This document shows positions 8,857 through 16,535 of a DNA stretch of 56,600 nt, piece after piece. The notes under the pieces were generated by a model that ran no database searches, had not been told where the DNA came from, and saw only the letters and a list, made by a program, of their open reading frames with translations. Position numbers and translations under genes: made by a program. The stretch's first letter is position 1. Each line of letters starts with the position of its first letter. This DNA is from Sphingobacteriales bacterium (lineage in GTDB: Bacteria; Bacteroidota; Bacteroidia; CAILMK01; JAAYUY01), in contig JAAYUY010000163.1 in NCBI GenBank assembly GCA_012517435.1, positions 1-56,600 on the forward strand. Reading direction: 5' to 3'.

Positions 8857-9864
8857 CTAATTATAGGGTTTTAAATACCTTGGGGACCAGATAATGTTGG
8901 GAATAACCACCTTTGTTTTGGTAACAATTTTGAAACAGTAATTGAATACAACTTCATGAGAACCAGTACTGTAGTTAAGAATCCTGGTAGTGGTCAGGTC
9001 GTAGGAATAGCCAAAAGTAAGCTGAGGGGTAAGTCGCATTCCCAGCAATAAAGAAATATCTGCTGCAGGTGAACCCTGTCTGTAATTCAGGCCGCCATAA
9101 AATTTGTTTTTGTAAGTAACATTACAGTTGACATCAAATTGTTGTTTTGCTTTATCGATTTTGTAAAGTATCGATGGTTGAATTTCAATATCGGGATTGG
9201 CAGGTAATAAAAGATTATATCCGGCCACAACATAGGATTGCCTGACCAGTTTATTGGTGGGTCCGCCATAATTAAATTCTCCTCCTAAAAGATGCTGTGA
9301 GGAAATACCAACATAAAACTTATTTGCGGTGAAAACATACATCCCCAGCCCCAAATCCGGTTTAATATCCGAAGCATTCACAGGAATGCCGGGGTCGTTG
9401 GGATTGTCAGGTGGTTTCCAGACACCGTCAAAGGCACTTTGAATTCCTCCAACATTGGCACCTACCTGAATCGTACCGAAAGAAAAGTATTTTTTGAGGG
9501 AAAGTGTAAAATTTGCAGTCGTTCTTGATTCAAAACCATGTTTATCATTGATAACATAAAAGCCGGCTCCTCCAAGAAAATTTGAGCCGGGTATGGGAGC
9601 ATGAATGCTGAAAGTTTGCGTTTGAGGGGCAATACCCTGATACTCATTGTCTCCACCAAACCCAAGCCATTGATTGTGATACAAAAAGGTCATACAGATA
9701 AATTCCGGATTTGAACCTGTAAATGCGGGATTATAAACAAGTTTGTTAAACATAAAGTTGGTGTACATAGGATCTTGTTGGGCATGAGCAATATTTGCAG
9801 AGAAGAAAAAATAGCCTGCCAGCAGACTGAAATAAAGGTGTAACTGATTAATTCTCATAGTCAT
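8857..9864 (-). CDS. porP: Type IX secretion system outer-membrane protein, PorP/SprF family
   Basis: This 335-residue protein has a signal peptide ending near NIAHAQ (about residue 29) and then the PorP/SprF signature QQDPMYTNFMFNKLVYNPAFTGS. A beta-barrel-like sequence with alternating hydrophobic strands follows to the C-terminus. PorP/SprF proteins sit in the outer membrane and are needed for surface localisation or attachment of T9SS cargo. Its position immediately upstream of gldK reproduces the porPKLMN order of Porphyromonas gingivalis, which supports the porP call over a cargo-specific sprF. A 128 bp gap with a promoter separates it from gldK. Confidence 0.9.
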   Translation of the reverse strand: MTMRINQLHLYFSLLAGYFFFSANIAHAQQDPMYTNFMFNKLVYNPAFTGSNPEFICMTFLYHNQWLGFGGDNEYQGIAPQTQTFSIHAPIPGSNFLGGAGFYVINDKHGFESRTTANFTLSLKKYFSFGTIQVGANVGGIQSAFDGVWKPPDNPNDPGIPVNASDIKPDLGLGMYVFTANKFYVGISSQHLLGGEFNYGGPTNKLVRQSYVVAGYNLLLPANPDIEIQPSILYKIDKAKQQFDVNCNVTYKNKFYGGLNYRQGSPAADISLLLGMRLTPQLTFGYSYDLTTTRILNYSTGSHEVVFNYCFKIVTKTKVVIPNIIWSPRYLKPYN

Positions 9865-9915
9865 TTATCTTAAAAATGTACATAACGACTGAAATAACTG
9901 AATTGAAAACGCCTG

Positions 9916-9943
9916 CAAGATAATAAAATTGTAATATATGCAA
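9916..9943 (-). promoter_or_regulatory. Possible porP promoter, imperfect
   Basis: The minus strand shows TATCTTG (9922-9916), one T short of the TAnnTTTG consensus, with a TTG 18 bp upstream (9943-9941). It lies about 50 bp before the porP start. This is the best candidate in the gap but is not a full match. Confidence 0.3.
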
Positions 9944-9964
9944 GCTTTTCCAAAAAAATCTTCA

Positions 9965-10708
9965 CTATTTGTTGACATTTTTAATATATTGCTCGATAGC
10001 CATTTTCATGGAAGGTGTTTGTGGAGTCGGAGCGGGAATATCCAGTCGCAGTCCTGCATCGACAACGGCCTTGCAGGTACTTTCACCAAAAGCGGCAATT
10101 CTGATGTCATTTTGAACAAATCCGGGAAAATTTTCACGCAAAGAGTTAATTCCGGCAGGGCTGAAAAATGCAATAATATCGTAACTATAGATATCAATAT
10201 CACTCAAATCTGCTGACACGGTATTGTAAAGAACACTGCTTGAATATCGAATTCCATTGGCATCCAGAAACTCAAATAACTCATTACTGGAAATATTGGA
10301 ACAGGGAATAAAATAATATTCGTGAGGATTTTTCAGTAAAAGCTCTTCAAGTGTGCGGTCTTTTGTTTTTGGGAAAAAAATTCTTCTTTTTCTGTAAGAA
10401 GTAAATTTCTGCAGATATAAGGCATAAGGTTCACTGAGACAGAAGAATTTCATTTCGTTCGGTATGTCAATCTTGGTCTCTTTACATATTCTGAAAAAGT
10501 TTTCAATGGCCGTTCTGCTGGTCATTATCACAGCGGAATGATCAAGAATTCTTACTCTTTCCTTTAAAAAATCCATTGATTGAACAGGCTCAACCTTTAT
10601 AAATTTTCTATAGGTAATTTTAACATTATATTTATTGGCTAAATCCTGAAAGGGGGATGTCTCATCCTTTGGCTCAGGTTGTGAAATTAAAAGATGCTTT
10701 ATTTTCAA
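9965..10708 (-). CDS. Uroporphyrinogen-III synthase-like protein (HemD family)
   Basis: The 247-residue protein has the two-lobed HemD fold pattern. The first lobe shows LLISQPEP and HSAVIMTSRTAIENFF, and the second shows YDIIAFFSPAGINSLRENFP and RIAAFGESTCKAVVDAGLRLDI followed by TPSMKMAIEQYI. True HemD cyclises hydroxymethylbilane to uroporphyrinogen III in tetrapyrrole synthesis. Sequence conservation in this family is weak and no other heme gene is nearby, so the enzymatic role is inferred. The start appears to be TTG at 10708, 11 bp after the DUF4271 gene. It is the last gene of the LOG-rnhA-radA-DUF4271 operon. Confidence 0.8.
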   Translation of the reverse strand: MKIKHLLISQPEPKDETSPFQDLANKYNVKITYRKFIKVEPVQSMDFLKERVRILDHSAVIMTSRTAIENFFRICKETKIDIPNEMKFFCLSEPYALYLQKFTSYRKRRIFFPKTKDRTLEELLLKNPHEYYFIPCSNISSNELFEFLDANGIRYSSSVLYNTVSADLSDIDIYSYDIIAFFSPAGINSLRENFPGFVQNDIRIAAFGESTCKAVVDAGLRLDIPAPTPQTPSMKMAIEQYIKNVNK

Positions 10709-10719
10709 TGCCTTAAATT

Positions 10720-11571
10720 TTAATTGTGATTCAACCCGATAAATTCTTTAATTATCGCAAAATAAAGCGATATTTCAAAGACGCAAAGGTATAACAAAAC
10801 ATAAAACAAATTTGACAGATTAATTTTTTTTATGATGAAATAATTTTTAATTAGCCTGAACAGAATCATGACAATCAGGAAAACTTTTATTATTTCAAAG
10901 GCAAACTTATTAATTGGCGGGCTTGCAAAGTAAATTAAAATCAGAAAAGGAATTAATAAGACTCCTGCCATTCTGTTAAAAGTGAGAATCTGACTCAAAT
11001 GTACATTTTCAGTTCCTCTTTTAAAAAAGACACGATAAAAAATCCTGATGATCATGATTTGAACAAGGTATAACAATGTAATTATCCTGAAAATCTGCCA
11101 ATAACCCATTACTGATCTGATTTCTGACAATTTAAGAAAAAACAGGGATAGGGAGAAAATAAAAATGATATCAAGAATAATATTATTAATTAATAGGAAG
11201 GACTGAGCTTCCTTTTTCGACAAGTTATCAAGAAAAGAAGTGGTCGAATAAGTATTTCTGAAAATATTCAGGAAATAATCCGGATTTAATATCCTGATTA
11301 ACAGAACGATTAACAACATAAATATCAGCGCAAAAAATAAATAGGTACTAAATAAGTTGTACTTTTCCCGGGGTTTTTCAGGATACAAAAGATGCATCTT
11401 TATTATTTGGCTGTGCGTTTTCCAAAGATTGCTATCCTGATGATATTGAAAATGATAGACAGTAAATGGAACAGGTAAAGTGGTATCTGATGAAGGATGA
11501 TATTTTTGTGAATATGTTAATGAAAAGAAGGTCAGACTAAAGCATAACAATATTCCTGCTTTGAGTTTCAT
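10720..11571 (-). CDS. DUF4271-type multi-pass membrane protein
   Basis: A 283-residue protein with an N-terminal signal-like segment ending near TYSQ (about residue 22), a short soluble stretch, and then about six or seven hydrophobic helices (from about residue 78 to 275). The architecture and its position next to a HemD-like gene match the Bacteroidota DUF4271 family, whose function is not established. It overlaps the radA stop codon by one base (TAATG), implying translational coupling. I cannot assign a substrate or enzymatic activity. Confidence 0.75.
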   Translation of the reverse strand: MKLKAGILLCFSLTFFSLTYSQKYHPSSDTTLPVPFTVYHFQYHQDSNLWKTHSQIIKMHLLYPEKPREKYNLFSTYLFFALIFMLLIVLLIRILNPDYFLNIFRNTYSTTSFLDNLSKKEAQSFLLINNIILDIIFIFSLSLFFLKLSEIRSVMGYWQIFRIITLLYLVQIMIIRIFYRVFFKRGTENVHLSQILTFNRMAGVLLIPFLILIYFASPPINKFAFEIIKVFLIVMILFRLIKNYFIIKKINLSNLFYVLLYLCVFEISLYFAIIKEFIGLNHN

Positions 11572-12926
11572 TATTTATACAAGAGTTTAATAAACTGATT
11601 CAAATGTTCAACCGGAGTAATTTTTATGTTTTTAAAGGATTTATGCTGAAACTTATTGTAAGAAGAAATAAAAATCTGCGAAAAACCCAATTTTTCAGCC
11701 TCAAAAATTCTTCTTTCCAGTTGCCTGACAGGCCTGATTTCTCCTGAAAGCCCAATTTCGCCAGTAAAACAGGTATCAGCCTGAATAGGGCTATCGAAAA
11801 AAGAAGAAGTTAAGGCCGAAACAATGCCGAGATCAGTAGCTGTGTCGGTGATTTTCAGCCCACCGGCCACATTAAAGAAAACATCCTGCGAAATAATTTT
11901 TAGTCCGCACCTTTTTTCCAGAACTGCCAGCAACATGGAAAGTCTTCTGTTATCGTAACCCGTACTGTTTCGCTGGGGAGTTCCATAATAAGTAGGAGTT
12001 ACAAGTGCCTGAAGTTCAATTAACATAGGTCTTAGCCCTTCCAGCATGGCTGAAACGGCAATACCGCTTAAATGGCTCTGGCGGTGAGTGAGTAAGATAT
12101 CTGAGGGATTGGATACTTCAATTAATCCTTTTTCCGACATTTCATAAATACCTAAATCAGACACTGAACCAAACCGGTTTTTGATTGTACGGAGAATTCT
12201 GTAGTCATAATTTCTGTCACCCTCAAAATACAGCACTGTATCAACCATGTGTTCGAGTAGCTTAGGCCCTGCCAGATAACCATCTTTGGTGATATGACCA
12301 ATTAATATTAATGTAATATGCTGGTTTTTAGCAATCTCACTTAACCTCGCTGTGCAATCCCTGATTTGCGACAGGCTGCCTGCAGGGCTTTCGATATTGG
12401 AGGATGATAAAGTTTGAACCGAGTCAATGATGATAAGTTTTGGATTCAGGTGCTGGAGATATTGGATAATTAACTCAAGATTTGTTTCTGTCAGCAGGTA
12501 GCAGTCGGGATTGGCCAATCCAAGTCTTTTTGCTCTCATTTTGATTTGTGAAGCACTTTCTTCACCTGAAATATAAAGGCTTGAAAAGTTTTTCAGACGT
12601 AAAGCAAGTTGTAAAAGAAGTGTCGATTTACCTATTCCGGGTTCGCCTCCGATAAGTGTAACAGATCCGGGGATAAGTCCACCTCCTGTAATCCTGTTCA
12701 GTTCACCATCCGGCAGCATCAACCTGTCTTTCTCAGAAATCTCCAGATTCCCAAAGTTATCAATATTTATAGGCTTTGATGACCCGGCTAATTCCTGTTT
12801 TGATTTTTCAGGGACAATTTCTTCTGCAAAGGTATTCCATTCTCCACATGAAGGACATTTTCCCTGCCACTTCAATGAACTGGCGCCACAGTTCTGACAA
12901 ATATAGGTTGTCTTTATTTTTGACAT
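11571..12926 (-). CDS. radA: DNA repair protein RadA (branch migration ATPase)
   Basis: RadA is a RecA-like, DnaB-like ATPase that promotes branch migration during recombinational repair. The N-terminal zinc finger is intact (CQNCG at about residue 10 and CPSCG at about 25). The RecA core has Walker A GGEPGIGKSTLL (about 92), Walker B LIIIDSVQTL and the RadA-specific KNRFG motif (about 250). The C-terminal Lon-protease-like domain ends the protein, with GEIGLSGEIRPV. The length of 451 residues is normal. It lies 12 bp after rnhA in the operon. Confidence 0.96.
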   Translation of the reverse strand: MSKIKTTYICQNCGASSLKWQGKCPSCGEWNTFAEEIVPEKSKQELAGSSKPINIDNFGNLEISEKDRLMLPDGELNRITGGGLIPGSVTLIGGEPGIGKSTLLLQLALRLKNFSSLYISGEESASQIKMRAKRLGLANPDCYLLTETNLELIIQYLQHLNPKLIIIDSVQTLSSSNIESPAGSLSQIRDCTARLSEIAKNQHITLILIGHITKDGYLAGPKLLEHMVDTVLYFEGDRNYDYRILRTIKNRFGSVSDLGIYEMSEKGLIEVSNPSDILLTHRQSHLSGIAVSAMLEGLRPMLIELQALVTPTYYGTPQRNSTGYDNRRLSMLLAVLEKRCGLKIISQDVFFNVAGGLKITDTATDLGIVSALTSSFFDSPIQADTCFTGEIGLSGEIRPVRQLERRIFEAEKLGFSQIFISSYNKFQHKSFKNIKITPVEHLNQFIKLLYK

Positions 12927-12938
12927 ACTCTTGAAGTA

Positions 12939-13424
12939 TTAATCAAACAAATCCTGCTTATCCATGTTATTTTCATACCATTCATCAATTTCAGAAGGCA
13001 TCTCGGCAGCTTTTTTTGCCAGATAATCACATCTCTCATTTTCGGGAATACCTACATGCGATTCAACCCATTTGAATTTAACATTTTGCTTTTTAATCAG
13101 TTTTAAAATTTTCAGCCATAAATCAGGATTTTTTTTCCCTTTAAATCCTTTGCTGTGCCATGAATAAACCCATTTTTTTTCTATGGCATCGACCACATAT
13201 CTTGAGTCTGAATAAACAGTAAAATTCAGTCCTTCTTTGTTCAGTGCTTCCAGTGCTAAAATAACCCCCATCAGTTCCATCCGGTTATTGGTAGTTTTTC
13301 TAAAACCTTTTGAGATTTCTTTCCTGTTTGAACCATATTTCAGTACAGCGGCACATCCACCTGGCCCCGGATTTCCGAGAGCCGAACCATCTGTATAAAT
13401 TATTAATTCCGGTGGGTTTTTCAT
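12939..13424 (-). CDS. rnhA: Ribonuclease HI
   Basis: RNase HI cleaves the RNA strand of RNA-DNA hybrids and removes R-loops and primer RNA. The catalytic acidic residues can be seen in order: IIYTDGSALGNPGPGG (Asp near residue 12), NNRMELMGVILALEAL (Glu near 50), VYSDSRYVVDAI (Asp near 74) and the C-terminal ESHVGIPENERCDYLA region with the last aspartate. The length of 161 residues is typical of the single-domain bacterial enzyme. Its ATG overlaps the stop of the upstream LOG-like gene by one base (TAATG), so the two are probably translationally coupled. Confidence 0.95.
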   Translation of the reverse strand: MKNPPELIIYTDGSALGNPGPGGCAAVLKYGSNRKEISKGFRKTTNNRMELMGVILALEALNKEGLNFTVYSDSRYVVDAIEKKWVYSWHSKGFKGKKNPDLWLKILKLIKKQNVKFKWVESHVGIPENERCDYLAKKAAEMPSEIDEWYENNMDKQDLFD

Positions 13425-14008
13425 TACAGGGAATATTTGTTTTCGAGCATGGCAGAATATAACCCCTTGTATCTGTTTTGATAATGATGATAATGGGCAT
13501 TAATGATTGAGATAACCTCTTCTTCATTATTCACTTTGAAAATGATATCGCCCTCCCATTCGACTCTTTTTCTGTCGTCAAGGCGTGTACCTGCCAGTTT
13601 TCCGCTCCATCCTTCAACATTGTAAGCAATAAGCATACGTTTGAAAGTCCATGCAAATGCCATTTCTGAAAGTGTTCCTGCTCTGCCACCGATAGCCACC
13701 ACCACATCAGAATTTGCAACGATTGCATTGCGATAAGTATCTAATCCTGTTGCAATTACCACATCAAGATATTTATTTGAAATTTCGGGATCAAAGGTTG
13801 GCAAAATACCAATACAAAGACCATCATAATATTTTTCCGATTGCTTTGCCCCTTTTGCAACTGCTTCCATGATGCCGGTCATTCCACCTGAAACTATTCT
13901 GAAACCATTGTCAATCAGGGCTTTTCCTAATTGTTCCGATAATTTATAAATGGATGAATCTCTGTCAATTCCGGCATCTCCGATGATACCTACGGTAATT
14001 TTTCGCAT
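13424..14008 (-). CDS. LOG-like Rossmann-fold protein (TIGR00725-type)
   Basis: This 194-residue protein has a Rossmann-like fold with VGIIGDAG at the N-terminus, SGGMTGIMEAVAKGA (about residue 40) and AIGGRAGTLSEMAFAW (about 106-121), which corresponds to the PGGxGTxxE nucleotide/phosphoribohydrolase motif of the LOG family. Members of this subgroup are often mislabelled lysine decarboxylases; some relatives release bases from nucleoside 5'-monophosphates. The substrate here is unknown. It is the first gene of a five-gene operon with rnhA and radA and has a promoter just upstream. Confidence 0.82.
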   Translation of the reverse strand: MRKITVGIIGDAGIDRDSSIYKLSEQLGKALIDNGFRIVSGGMTGIMEAVAKGAKQSEKYYDGLCIGILPTFDPEISNKYLDVVIATGLDTYRNAIVANSDVVVAIGGRAGTLSEMAFAWTFKRMLIAYNVEGWSGKLAGTRLDDRKRVEWEGDIIFKVNNEEEVISIINAHYHHYQNRYKGLYSAMLENKYSL

Positions 14009-14031
14009 GAAATACCAAATTAATTTTCATG

Positions 14032-14060
14032 CAAAGGTAACGAGAAGACTTAATCTTCAA
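14032..14060 (-). promoter_or_regulatory. Promoter of the LOG-rnhA-radA-DUF4271-hemD operon
   Basis: The minus strand carries TACCTTTG (14039-14032), an exact TAnnTTTG -7 element, with a TTG 18 bp upstream (14060-14058). The predicted start site is near 14025, some 17 nt before the first ATG. The -33 element overlaps the 3' end of the 77-residue gene. Confidence 0.6.
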
Positions 14061-14283
14061 GCAGATGCGAATAGTTTTCGATCTTTTTCAAACATTTCGC
14101 TGAAGGTCTGATGTATCCTATATCAAGCAACTTCAGCAAACGTGTTGTTTCTGCATATTCAGCCTCAAAATCCTGGCGGGTTTCTTTCAGCTGATTGATT
14201 GTTAACTCGCTTTCCTTATCAAGTTCGTTGTAAAATGACAATATTGCAAGATCTTTCCATGTGTCACTATGTTGCATAGGCAT
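14050..14283 (-). CDS. Small hypothetical protein, 77 residues
   Basis: A short, mostly helical and highly charged protein with no signal peptide or membrane segment, containing a stretch of alternating acidic and leucine-rich residues (about 20-55). Two in-frame ATGs (residues 1 and 3) could serve as start. I do not recognise the family. It fills the gap between the vWA protein and the LOG operon on the same strand with no overlap of better genes, which is the main reason to accept it. Confidence 0.5.
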   Translation of the reverse strand: MPMQHSDTWKDLAILSFYNELDKESELTINQLKETRQDFEAEYAETTRLLKLLDIGYIRPSAKCLKKIENYSHLLED

Positions 14284-14348
14284 TTCATTTTGATGATTTT
14301 AACTTAGAAACGTACTTTCTGAAATATTATTGTAATGGGGCGATTTTT

Positions 14349-16490
14349 TTAATAACTCCCAAAATATTTTCTTAAAAACCATTCTGCGGCAAGCAGGAAA
14401 ACAATAAGAAAGAATATAACTTTATTGTCAATCAAATCCCTTGTCTCATAGCTGAAAAAAGTAACGGGTTTAATTTCTTTGCTGTTGAAAATCTCTTTTG
14501 TTAACTGATTCATCGTTTCAGGATAAAACATTTTTCCGTTATTGTTGATGGCCAATTGGTACATCAGATGATGATCGGCCGTTAATTCCAAATGTTCCAG
14601 CTCTGTTTTTTTAACGATCAAAATTGCTTTGATCTGCGTTTTTTTCCCGTCAATAATTGTTTCAGCGACTAATAAATATTGCCCCTCGGGAAAATAACCG
14701 GCATTCACCCGATAACCTTCACTGATTTCCTGAAACTGAAAGTTTGTCGATTTGTTTTCAGAATTAATGACAGAAAGCATGATTTGTGCATTCTTCTGCT
14801 TTTCATAACTTTTATTAAGCAATTCAACAAAAATTTCAATCTGTTCATCTTCATCGAAAACATACGTTGGCTGGCTAAACCGGAACAGCCTTCTGTCTTC
14901 CTTCAGGGATAAAAAGCGGATGGTTTTGGATAAAAATTCATTAAAAAACTCCGTTTTTCCTGAAAGCTTAAACTCGGTCATTTTCCATCGCCAGATTCCT
15001 TCACCACAAATCACTGCAGCCCTTTTTTCTTCGTTTCGGAAAAAAACAATCAATGGTCTTTCAGATTTGACATTTCCGATTTTCTGATAAAACAATGTCT
15101 GATTTTCACCGGAGATTTTATAATTGCCATAAAAAGTAGTCAGGGGAGGTAATTCATTTATCATTCCGGAAGGAGAATTTTCGAGTTCAAAATAGCTGAA
15201 ATGTTCGGATAAAACAGGTTGTGCATTTTCGAATGATCGCTTGTTTTGCAATATCTGCAGGCCTGTATTCAATCTGTTGAAATTTCCGGCTGAACTTTGA
15301 CTTCCGAGGATATAAAGTACCGGTATTTTTTGTTTGTTCAGATAATCCAATATTTTTACGGCAGGTTGATTTTCAGAAGGCAATTGATGAAGAATGACAA
15401 CTGTCCGGTTTGAAATATTTTTGTCTAATAATGCCGGATTTGCTTCAATTTCAGCAGCCAGATAATCCTCTACTTCAAAATTATTGGATTCCCTGAAGGC
15501 TGATTTTATGGCTGAAATATCGGGGTGCGGGCTGTTGCCAATCAGTAAAATCTTATTTTTGTTTTCAAGGACTTCAACATAGAAATCCCTGATATTATTT
15601 TTCCATGTAATTTCATTTTTCAGAAAGTTGAGGGTTACCGTATATTTTTGAATACCTGATTCTTCTGCATCTATCAAAGCATCTGTTTCATAGAAAAAAA
15701 TATTGTCTTTTATTGGAATAGTTGTATTAAAAACCGTTTTACCGTTATGGATTATTTTTAAAACTGCACTTTCCCCTCTGCATTTCCGGGCTTCAATGAA
15801 CATCTTGACAGGAAACTGATTCCCTTTAAAGGAAATATCATTAAAAACCACATTTTTAATTTTCAGATCTCTGCGTGGAGATGTGTCTCCAAGTGCAACG
15901 GTATAGACCGGACAGGAAAAAACAGGTGAAGCCAGTAAAGGATCGCTCCCCTGATTGTAAATGCCATCAGACATGATAATGATAGCTCCTGCATTCCGGT
16001 TATAGGTCTGCTCATATAAGGAATTAATCATCGCAGAAATATCCGTCCGTTTTTCTTTGAAGTCGGCCTTAGCATTCTTTTTAACCTCGCTCCCAAAGCT
16101 GTAGCTGATGACTTCGTATTTTTCTGACAGTTTTTCTTTCAGATCAGTATATTCATTAAAGAAATCTTTTCTGTAATACTGGCTGTCTTCGTTTAAAACT
16201 ATGGATTCTGAATTGTCAAACGCCATTACGATAAATGGCTTTTCTATCTTTTTGTAAAATTTTTTGATAAAGGGAGATAAAAGGAAAAAGCTAATCAGGG
16301 TGATGGTTAAAAACCTTAGGAGAATCAGAAGGCTTTTAGGGAAAGAGAGAAGTTTTTCATTCCTGAAAAAACTTTTTTTCCCGTACATCAGCCAGGTAAG
16401 AGTAACACCAAGGATAATGCAAAAAATAATTAGCCAGTATGGATAAAGAGTATGAATCACGCCAAATAAAAATTTGAATACAATTATCAA
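14349..16490 (-). CDS. Membrane-anchored vWA-domain protein (BatA-like)
   Basis: The 713-residue protein starts with two hydrophobic helices (about residues 15-36 and 52-72) and ends with one transmembrane helix (about 690-706). Between them lies a von Willebrand A domain with the MIDAS motif DNSES (D92, S94, S96) and IIIMSDGIYNQ, then a class-I amidotransferase-like segment starting ILLIGNSPHPD and a beta-rich region. The order resembles the large uncharacterised vWA proteins of Bacteroidota, which probably organise envelope complexes. The first codon appears to be TTG at 16490; GTG at 16460 is a plausible alternative because the predicted start site is at about 16492. Confidence 0.72.
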   Translation of the reverse strand: MIIVFKFLFGVIHTLYPYWLIIFCIILGVTLTWLMYGKKSFFRNEKLLSFPKSLLILLRFLTITLISFFLLSPFIKKFYKKIEKPFIVMAFDNSESIVLNEDSQYYRKDFFNEYTDLKEKLSEKYEVISYSFGSEVKKNAKADFKEKRTDISAMINSLYEQTYNRNAGAIIIMSDGIYNQGSDPLLASPVFSCPVYTVALGDTSPRRDLKIKNVVFNDISFKGNQFPVKMFIEARKCRGESAVLKIIHNGKTVFNTTIPIKDNIFFYETDALIDAEESGIQKYTVTLNFLKNEITWKNNIRDFYVEVLENKNKILLIGNSPHPDISAIKSAFRESNNFEVEDYLAAEIEANPALLDKNISNRTVVILHQLPSENQPAVKILDYLNKQKIPVLYILGSQSSAGNFNRLNTGLQILQNKRSFENAQPVLSEHFSYFELENSPSGMINELPPLTTFYGNYKISGENQTLFYQKIGNVKSERPLIVFFRNEEKRAAVICGEGIWRWKMTEFKLSGKTEFFNEFLSKTIRFLSLKEDRRLFRFSQPTYVFDEDEQIEIFVELLNKSYEKQKNAQIMLSVINSENKSTNFQFQEISEGYRVNAGYFPEGQYLLVAETIIDGKKTQIKAILIVKKTELEHLELTADHHLMYQLAINNNGKMFYPETMNQLTKEIFNSKEIKPVTFFSYETRDLIDNKVIFFLIVFLLAAEWFLRKYFGSY

Positions 16491-16498
16491 AAGGAGTG

Positions 16499-16529
16499 CA
16501 AAAATACGGGATTGTTATAGTTGGCTCAA
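16499..16529 (-). promoter_or_regulatory. Promoter of the vWA gene
   Basis: The minus strand has TATTTTTG (16506-16499), matching TAnnTTTG, with TTG 20 bp upstream (16529-16527). The predicted start site near 16492 is almost at the TTG start codon, so the transcript would be nearly leaderless or the GTG at 16460 is used. Confidence 0.5.
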
Positions 16530-16535
16530 GAGAAA

